This document shows positions 5,997 to 10,951 of a DNA stretch of 10,951 bases, in pieces. Each line of letters starts with the position of its first letter. The first letter of the stretch is position 1. Origin of the DNA: Candidatus Eisenbergiella stercorigallinarum (GTDB taxonomy: Bacteria > Bacillota > Clostridia > Lachnospirales > Lachnospiraceae); assembly GCA_019120525.1 (NCBI GenBank), contig DWUW01000170.1:1-10951 (forward strand), given 5' to 3'. The notes beneath the pieces were generated by a model, which had not been told where the DNA came from, did not search any database, and saw only the letters and a program-made list of their open reading frames with translations. A program made the position numbers and the translations under genes.

Positions 5997-8757
5997 ATGT
6001 ATTTTGATCTGTCCGGCCATTGGCAGGCCGATATCGGAGATGGGAAAACATATTCCATGCGGCTTCCGGGAACGCTTGATGAAAACGGAATCGGGCATAA
6101 GGATCTGGGGCAGAACCAGTGGCACCCGGACGCGGGACTGGGAAACGCGGGGGAAGGATTTGACGGGAACGCGCCCATCGCTACCCGGTTTACCAGAAAA
6201 TATACCTTTGAGGGGGAAGCGCGTCTTCCTGGAGGCGGAGCAGGCCAGATGCCTGCGGCTTCTGGTGGACGGAAAGGAGGCGCCGCATTTTACGGAAGGC
6301 ACCCTTTCCACCCCGCATGTGTTCGAGGTGACCGGGCTTCTGAACGGGGACAATGAGATCGCGCTTCTGTCCGACAACAGCTATCCCGGCCTGCCCCATG
6401 ACGCCATCGTGTATTCCTCGGCGGCCACGGATGAAACGCAGACCAACTGGAACGGCGTGCTGGGGTATCTGCGGCTGCGCGTGGAGGAGCCGGTGTTCCT
6501 GTCGGCGCTTCGGATCTATCCGGAGAAGGCGGAGGCCGGCGGGACGGCAGGCAGCCTCACCGTACAGGCGGAGATTTCCTCCGACCGGTTCTGGAGCGGC
6601 GTCCTGCGGGTGGAAAGCGAAGCGCTGAAAAAGGATGCGGGAAACGGCGCGGTGGCCTGTTATGAAAAGAAGATCAGCGTGCAGCCCGGCATCACCCGCG
6701 TTGTGCTGAAGGAGCTTTTGCTGGCGGAGGGTGTGAGAAGCTGGGATGTGGAAGAGGGCAGTCTTTACGGGCTGACCGCGCGGCTGCTGCCGGTGGAAGA
6801 AAACGGGGCGGGGCCGGGAAGCAGCCGGACGGAAACCTTCGGCATCCGCACCTTCGGGGATAACGGAACAGGTAGGCTTGCCATCAACGGCCGGGTGATT
6901 TTCCTGCGCAGCGAGGCCAACTGCTGCGAATTCCCGGAAACAGGCCATCCGCCCATGACGGTAGAGGAATGGACGGACGTTCTGGCGCGCTACCGTTCCT
7001 ATGGGATCAATTGCATGCGCTTTCATTCCCACTGCCCGCCGGAGGCGGCGTTTACTGCGGCGGATCAGATGGGCATGCTGATGCAGCCGGAGCTGTCCCA
7101 CTGGGACCCGGTGCATGCCTTTGAAGCGCCGGAGAGCTTTGCCTACTATCAGACGGAGCTGAAGCAGGTGATCCTGACGCTGGCCAATCACCCTTCCTTC
7201 GTGATGCTCACCTTCGGAAACGAGCTGGCGGCGGGACCGGTGGGACACGCCAGAATGGACAGCATGCTGGCCCTGGCGCACGAGCTGGATCCTACCCGGC
7301 TGTATGCCAACAGCTCCAACGCCCACTACGGGGATCGGGGAATCGATCCGGAGAGCGATTTTTACGCCTCCCAGAAATATTTCGGCCATGACCTGCGCGG
7401 AACCCATGCGGGCGGCGGAGAGGACGGCGCGCTTCAGGGCTATATCAACAACCGCTATCCCGACGCGGCGCAGAATTACGACGCGTCCATGGCCGAGATC
7501 CGGAAGGTTTATCAGAAGCCGGTTTTCAGCTTTGAGGTGGGGCAGTTCGAGGTGCTTCCCGACTTTCATGAGCTGGAGTCCTTCCGCGGGATCTCCGACC
7601 CCGCCAACCTGCGGCTGGTGCAGGAACGGGTGAAAAAGGCCGGGATTTCCGATGAGGAATGGGAAAAACAGGTGGAGGCGACGGGAGAGATCTCCCGCCT
7701 GGCCTACAGAGAGGAGATCGAAGCGGCCATGCGCACAAGGGAGCTGTCCGGCATTTCCCTGCTGGGACTGCAGGATTTCCCCGGACAGGGGACGGCGCTG
7801 GTGGGGATGCTGAATTCCCATCTGGAACCCAAGCCCTATCCCTTCGCGAAACCCGAGAAGTTTCGGGCCTTTTTCCGGGATCAGCTGCCGCTTGCGCTGC
7901 TGCCCCGTTATACCTGGGAAAACACGGAAGAGCTGACGGTGCCGGTGAAGATCGCCAATTATGGGAAAACGGCTCTCTCCGGGAAGGTCTGCTGCACCCT
8001 TCGCAGAGAGGCGGCAGAGACATCAGACTGCGGGCTGATCGCCCGGGCGGAAACGGAAGCCGCCTGCTTCCCGGCAGGGACGCTGACGGATGCGGGCTGT
8101 GTGACCCTTCCGCTGCATGCCGTAAAGACCGCCTCCCGCCTGACCCTCACCATGGAGGTGGGGGGAGCGGTGAACCGCTATCCCGTCTGGGTTTATCCTG
8201 CGGCTTCCGTCAGAATGCCGGTCTGCCCGGAAAATGTTTACGAGACGCAGCGTTTTGACGAAAAGGCAAAAGAGATCCTTGCGGCAGGCGGCCGTGTGTA
8301 TCTGACCCCGCCCTCCACGAAGGAAGCCCTGCCCAGATCCATCCGCGCCCAGTTCACCACGGACTTCTGGTCGGTTGGCACCTTTGCCCAGCAGGCGGGC
8401 GGCATGGGACAGCTCATTGACAGCGCCCATCCCCTGTTTGCGGATTTCCCCACGGAAAGCCACACCGACTGGCAGTGGTGGCCGATGGCCTCTCAGAGGG
8501 CGGTGATCCTGCCGAAGCGGATCCGGGCCATCATCACGGAAATGGACAGCTACGCCCATCTGCGGCCCATGGCCCAGCTGTTTGAGTGCCGCTGCGGCGG
8601 CGGGCGCCTGCTGTTTTCCTCCCTGGGCCTGCAGGATCTGCAGCAGTATCCGGAGGCGAGGGCGCTGCTTTCCTCCATTTATCGCTACCTGGGAAGCGAA
8701 GCCTTCGCGCCCCGGCAGGAGCTGGATGTGGAGACGGTGGCTTCGCTGGTAAGATAA
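5997..8757 (+). pseudogene. GH2 family glycoside hydrolase, frameshifted near its 5' end
   Basis: The start at 5997 has an excellent GGAGGAG (5982-5988) 8 bases upstream, and its frame gives typical GH2 N-terminal residues (MYFDLSGHWQAD, LPGTLDENG, TRKYTFEG). At about 6210-6220 the family-like sequence jumps by one base into the frame that continues (RVFLEAEQARC, STPHVFEVTGLL) to the stop at 8757. Removing one G from the five at 6212-6216 restores one frame of about 919 residues. In that numbering there is a jelly-roll sugar-binding domain (about 1-165), an Ig-like domain (175-285), and a TIM barrel with acid/base Glu409 in TFGNEL and nucleophile Glu513 in FEVGQF. A long C-terminal region ends in a domain containing FPTESHTDWQWW. 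The strand that GH2 proteins usually have between 'YxG' and 'gKRvFL' is missing, so a small deletion is an alternative to a slipped G. A sequencing error is also possible. Substrate specificity (galactosidase, glucuronidase or other) cannot be assigned. The catalytic half is intact. Confidence 0.85.
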
Positions 8758-8774
8758 GGAAGCGCAGGGAAAGA

Positions 8775-8821
8775 AGAGATCCGAAAGGCTGTTCATTCAG
8801 CCGGACGGTTCTCTTTTTTTT
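8775..8821 (+). terminator. Rho-independent terminator after the GH2 gene
   Basis: AGAGATCCG (8775-8783) pairs with CGGTTCTCT (8806-8814) apart from one T-T mismatch. Inside it GGCTG pairs with CAGCC around TTCATT. The stem runs directly into eight T (8814-8821). It begins 18 bases after the GH2 stop codon and separates the carbohydrate cluster from the sigma-factor unit. Confidence 0.88.
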
Positions 8822-8894
8822 CGCAGAAAAATACGGCTCCCCTGTAATTCCCGCCGGAAAAACCGTAGTATACAGATGAGGGGAGGTGGCGGAC

Positions 8895-9554
8895 ATGGAG
8901 GACGGCCAGATCATTCAGCTTTTTTTCGAGCGTTCGGAGCGTGCGATCCGGGAGCCGGAGCGAAAATACGGCGGACTGTGCAGAAGCATTGCCGGAAAAA
9001 TCCTGAACGACAGAGAGGATGCAGAGGAATGCGTGAACGACGCGCTTCTGGCGGTCTGGAACGCGATTCCGCCCAACCGGCCGGACATGCTCCAGCCCTA
9101 TCTCTGCCGGATCGTGAGGAATCTGTCCCTGAAAAAATACCATTCCAATACCGCGCAGAAAAGAAACCGGCAGTACGATGTGCTCCTGGAGGAGCTTTCG
9201 GACTGCCTGGACAGCGGAAGGAGCGTGGAGGAAGAGATCCTGGCAAGAGAGCTGGCGGAGGAGCTGAACGCATTTCTGAAAGCGCTGGACAGCCGGGACC
9301 GGATCCTGTTCGTGCAGAGATACTGGTACTGCCTTTCCATCCCGGAAATCGCAGAAAATCTGCGCATGACCCGGAATGCGGTCAGAGTGCGGCTGCACCG
9401 GCTCCGGGAAAGACTGAAGCGATATCTGGGTCAGAAGGAAGCATATGGAAGGGAATCCGAAAAAAACGGAACGCCCGCAGAATGCCGGAAAGGGCGGCAG
9501 GAAAGGAGAGCGGATGAACATCAGGGAACTGGAAGCGGCGGTCAGCGCCATTGA
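8895..9554 (+). CDS. ECF-type RNA polymerase sigma factor
   Basis: This 219-residue protein redirects RNA polymerase to a small regulon. Sigma region 2 covers about residues 9-90, with the core-binding stretch DREDAEECVNDALLAVWNAI and the following YLCRIVRNLSLKKY. Region 4 covers about 118-178 and ends in an HTH (LSIPEIAENLRMTRNAVRVR). Only regions 2 and 4 are present, as expected for the ECF class. The ATG at 8895 is preferred over an in-frame GTG at 8886 because GAGGGGAGG (8878-8886) then lies 8 bases upstream. Past region 4 there is an unusual polar, Arg/Glu-rich tail of about 40 residues whose coding DNA overlaps the next gene by 41 bases. It is not related to the sugar cluster and is separated from it by a terminator. 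Confidence 0.92.
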   Translation: MEDGQIIQLFFERSERAIREPERKYGGLCRSIAGKILNDREDAEECVNDALLAVWNAIPPNRPDMLQPYLCRIVRNLSLKKYHSNTAQKRNRQYDVLLEELSDCLDSGRSVEEEILARELAEELNAFLKALDSRDRILFVQRYWYCLSIPEIAENLRMTRNAVRVRLHRLRERLKRYLGQKEAYGRESEKNGTPAECRKGRQERRADEHQGTGSGGQRH

Positions 9555-10704
9555 GGACAGCTACATTCTGGAAGCGGGAGAGACGATCGGACTGCAGGAG
9601 CGGACGGCGCGGAAGCTTCCGCACAGGCTGCCGCTTCGGCTTCCGTATGGACTGCCGTTTCGTTTTCCGCGCAGGCTGCCGCTTCGGCTTCCATGCGGGC
9701 GGCCTTCCCGTTTTTCGCCCGGCTTCACAGGCGGCACAGGGAGAAAAGCACGCATCGCTGCGGCCTGTCTGGCGGGAGCGCTCTTTCTTTGCGCGTTTTC
9801 CCTGCCCGCCGCTGTGGCGGCTGGCAGCATACCGGCCTACGACCTTCTGCATTCCCTTTTCCCGAAGACCGCAGAGCGTCTTACGCCGGTTCAGCTTTCC
9901 TGTGAGGATAACGGGATCCGGATGGAGACGGAGGCGGTGTATGTTTACGGGGATACGGCGGAAATCTATCTTTCCCTGCAGGATCTGACCGGATCACGGA
10001 TCGATGAAACGACAGATCTGTTTGACAGCTATTCCATCCGGCTTTCCGGTAGCGGCTCCGGCATCGGAACCTGCTCCCGAATCTCCTTCGATCCGGAAAC
10101 CGGAAAAGTATTTTTTCTCGTTCAGATGCAGCGGACGGACGGAAAAGAGATCGAAGGCCGGAAGGTGGATTTTCGTGTGTCCGGCTTCCTGACCGGGAAG
10201 CAGCAGATCGAAGCGGAGCTGACGCAGATCACGCCGGAGCGCCTGGAAGAGAAAACCCGCCTGCAAAGGGAAGCGGCTTCCCGGGGAAGCGGCGGAATGG
10301 ATCTGGAAAAGGTGGATGAGGAAAGCCGCCTTGGCTTTCTTGTACCGGATGCAGAACAGGCCTTTTCTCCCGCAAAGGGCGTAACGGTCACCGCATACGG
10401 CTGGGTGGACGGCAGGCTTCGCGTCCAGGTGCATTATGCGGATATTCTGAATACGGATAATCACGGCCGCGTCTTTCTGAAGGACGGAGACGGCAATCTG
10501 ATTTCCGATTTCGGAAGCGCCGCTTTCTGGGATGAAGAGCGCTCCGGAAGCTATCAGGAATATTTCTTTGACGTGGGGCCGGATCAGTTCACGGAGGAAT
10601 GGTCCGTATGGGGAGATTTTACGACCTGTACCTCTCTGCTGGAAGGAGACTGGAGAGTATCCTTTCCTGCGGCAGACCGCGGCGGGGCCGCAGCCTTCCG
10701 GTAA
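9514..10704 (+). CDS. Single-pass membrane protein, probable anti-sigma factor
   Basis: This 396-residue protein probably binds and holds the ECF sigma factor at the membrane until a signal arrives. The start at 9514 is chosen because AAAGGAGAG (9502-9510) precedes it and MNIRELEAAVSAIEDSYILEA is a typical N-terminus for this anti-sigma type; an ATG at 9445 in the same frame is less likely. Order of parts: a short cytoplasmic helix-rich region (about 1-32), an Arg-Leu-Pro repeat segment (about 35-66), one membrane helix (about 81-103, ARIAAACLAGALFLCAFSLP), then an outside domain of about 290 residues rich in beta strands (AVYVYGDTAEIYLSLQDL), loosely like the DUF4179-type sensor domains. It overlaps the sigma gene by 41 bases, which suggests coupled translation and a fixed ratio. 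The role is inferred from position and layout; the sensed signal is unknown. Confidence 0.75.
   Translation: MNIRELEAAVSAIEDSYILEAGETIGLQERTARKLPHRLPLRLPYGLPFRFPRRLPLRLPCGRPSRFSPGFTGGTGRKARIAAACLAGALFLCAFSLPAAVAAGSIPAYDLLHSLFPKTAERLTPVQLSCEDNGIRMETEAVYVYGDTAEIYLSLQDLTGSRIDETTDLFDSYSIRLSGSGSGIGTCSRISFDPETGKVFFLVQMQRTDGKEIEGRKVDFRVSGFLTGKQQIEAELTQITPERLEEKTRLQREAASRGSGGMDLEKVDEESRLGFLVPDAEQAFSPAKGVTVTAYGWVDGRLRVQVHYADILNTDNHGRVFLKDGDGNLISDFGSAAFWDEERSGSYQEYFFDVGPDQFTEEWSVWGDFTTCTSLLEGDWRVSFPAADRGGAAAFR
9617..9712 (+). repeat. Two tandem copies of a 48-base unit inside the anti-sigma-like gene
   Basis: The first 28 bases of each unit (9617-9644 and 9665-9692) differ at a single position, and the remaining 20 bases are about two-thirds identical. 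Each unit encodes 16 residues with a finer RLPx pattern: LPHRLPLRLPYGLPFR and FPRRLPLRLPCGRPSR. The segment sits in the cytoplasmic part just before the membrane helix. It is strongly basic and proline-rich, unlike the rest of the protein. Confidence 0.8.
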
Positions 10705-10951
10705 CGTTACTTTTCATGGGACGGGGGGATCAGACGAAATGTTCCGCGAATCTTTACAGGAAAACATTTCGCAGGGTCTTCCATGGAACATTCTTCCCAT
10801 ATACGGTTGAAAAATAAAAAATTAGATTTGTAACCGTACAAAAATCCATTTTTTACGGATCCAATTCCGGAAAATGTTATTCTGAACCGTACTTTTCATG
10901 ACATGATACGGTTAAAAAATTGAAAATCCTGTTTTTAACTGTACAGGATGC
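10705..10951. promoter_or_regulatory. AT-rich gene-free region with repeated AACCGTA boxes and dyads
   Basis: No credible gene is present after the anti-sigma stop codon. The box AACCGTA occurs at 10832-10838 and 10885-10891, its reverse TACGGTT at 10802-10808 and 10907-10913, and a variant AACTGTA at 10937-10943. They form three dyads: 10802-10838, 10885-10913 (whose middle is the palindrome TCATGACATGA at 10896-10906) and 10907-10943 (stem of about 12 bp with one wobble). TACTTTTCATG is repeated exactly at 10708-10718 and 10890-10900. Positions 10801-10860 have only about 25% GC. This could be a multi-site operator or promoter for a gene to the right, or a terminator/repeat region; the sequence alone does not decide. 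Confidence 0.5.

Noticed and set aside
5974..6209. ATG at 5974 as the true start of the GH2 protein
   Set aside because: It gives one unbroken frame, but its first 79 residues look nothing like GH2. The overlapping frame from 5997 has the family N-terminus and the strong GGAGGAG before it.
5379..6377. 332-residue minus-strand frame spanning the GH43 end and GH2 start
   Set aside because: It is antisense to conserved GH43 and GH2 sequence, with low-complexity composition and no motif.
6190..7821. 543-residue open frame on the minus strand inside the GH2 gene
   Set aside because: It lies opposite a well-supported GH2 catalytic domain, has no recognisable domain and no good ribosome binding site. 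Long antisense frames are expected in GC-rich coding DNA.
8886..8894. GTG at 8886 as start of the sigma factor
   Set aside because: It overlaps the Shine-Dalgarno sequence itself; the ATG at 8895 has correct spacing.
9445..9513. Upstream ATG at 9445 as start of the anti-sigma-like protein
   Set aside because: It would add 23 polar residues lying fully inside the sigma gene without a matching ribosome binding site, whereas 9514 has AAAGGAGAG and a typical N-terminus.
9382..9852. Minus-strand frame rich in Lys/Arg/Pro repeats opposite the RLP repeat
   Set aside because: The apparent protein repeat is only the reverse reading of the 48-base DNA duplication inside the anti-sigma-like gene.
10532..10817. 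Short plus-strand frames running past the anti-sigma stop codon
   Set aside because: They start inside the anti-sigma coding region in other frames, lack ribosome binding sites and have no recognisable content.
10801..10951. CRISPR array or plasmid iterons
   Set aside because: The repeated boxes are only 7 bases, in mixed orientation and unevenly spaced, with no long identical repeats and no replication gene in view.

Overview
The window looks like chromosomal DNA from a gut-type Firmicute, most likely Lachnospiraceae (Clostridia). The reasons are strong GGAGG-type ribosome binding sites before nearly every gene, GC-rich coding regions with AT-rich gaps, and a protein set (AraC regulator, intracellular GH8/GH43/GH2 enzymes, ECF sigma/anti-sigma pair) typical of that group. 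The taxonomic call is an inference from style, not from a marker gene.

Layout. Positions 1-321 hold the 3' end of a GH43 gene that begins outside the window. A convergent AraC-family regulator follows (335-1138, minus strand) with a near-consensus sigma-A promoter. Divergent from it is a run of plus-strand carbohydrate genes: a GH8 enzyme resembling reducing-end xylose-releasing exo-oligoxylanase (1272-2426), a GH43 beta-xylosidase/arabinofuranosidase with a C-terminal beta-sandwich (2453-3976), a 199-base gap full of stem-loops, and a three-domain GH43 protein (4176-5846) that is a paralogue of the truncated gene at position 1. After a 150-base gap with its own candidate promoter comes a GH2 gene (5997-8757) whose reading frame is broken near a run of five G at 6212-6216. 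A clear Rho-independent terminator (8775-8821) ends this block. A separate two-gene unit follows: an ECF sigma factor (8895-9554) overlapping a single-pass membrane protein that is probably its anti-sigma factor (9514-10704). The last 247 bases carry no gene, are very AT-rich at the right end, and contain several AACCGTA boxes in both orientations.

How the genes work together. None of the complete glycosidases has a signal peptide, so they should act in the cytoplasm on imported oligosaccharides. GH8 would trim xylose from the reducing end, the GH43 enzymes would remove xylose or arabinose from the non-reducing end or side chains, and the GH2 enzyme would remove another substituent. The AraC protein is the obvious local regulator. 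No transporter lies in the window.

Most worth a second look: the stem-loop array at 3977-4175, where the whole loop of one hairpin is complementary to the segment just before the next gene's Shine-Dalgarno; the AACCGTA boxes, present upstream of the sigma gene and clustered after the anti-sigma gene; the broken GH2 gene; and the 16-residue RLP-rich repeat in the anti-sigma-like protein.
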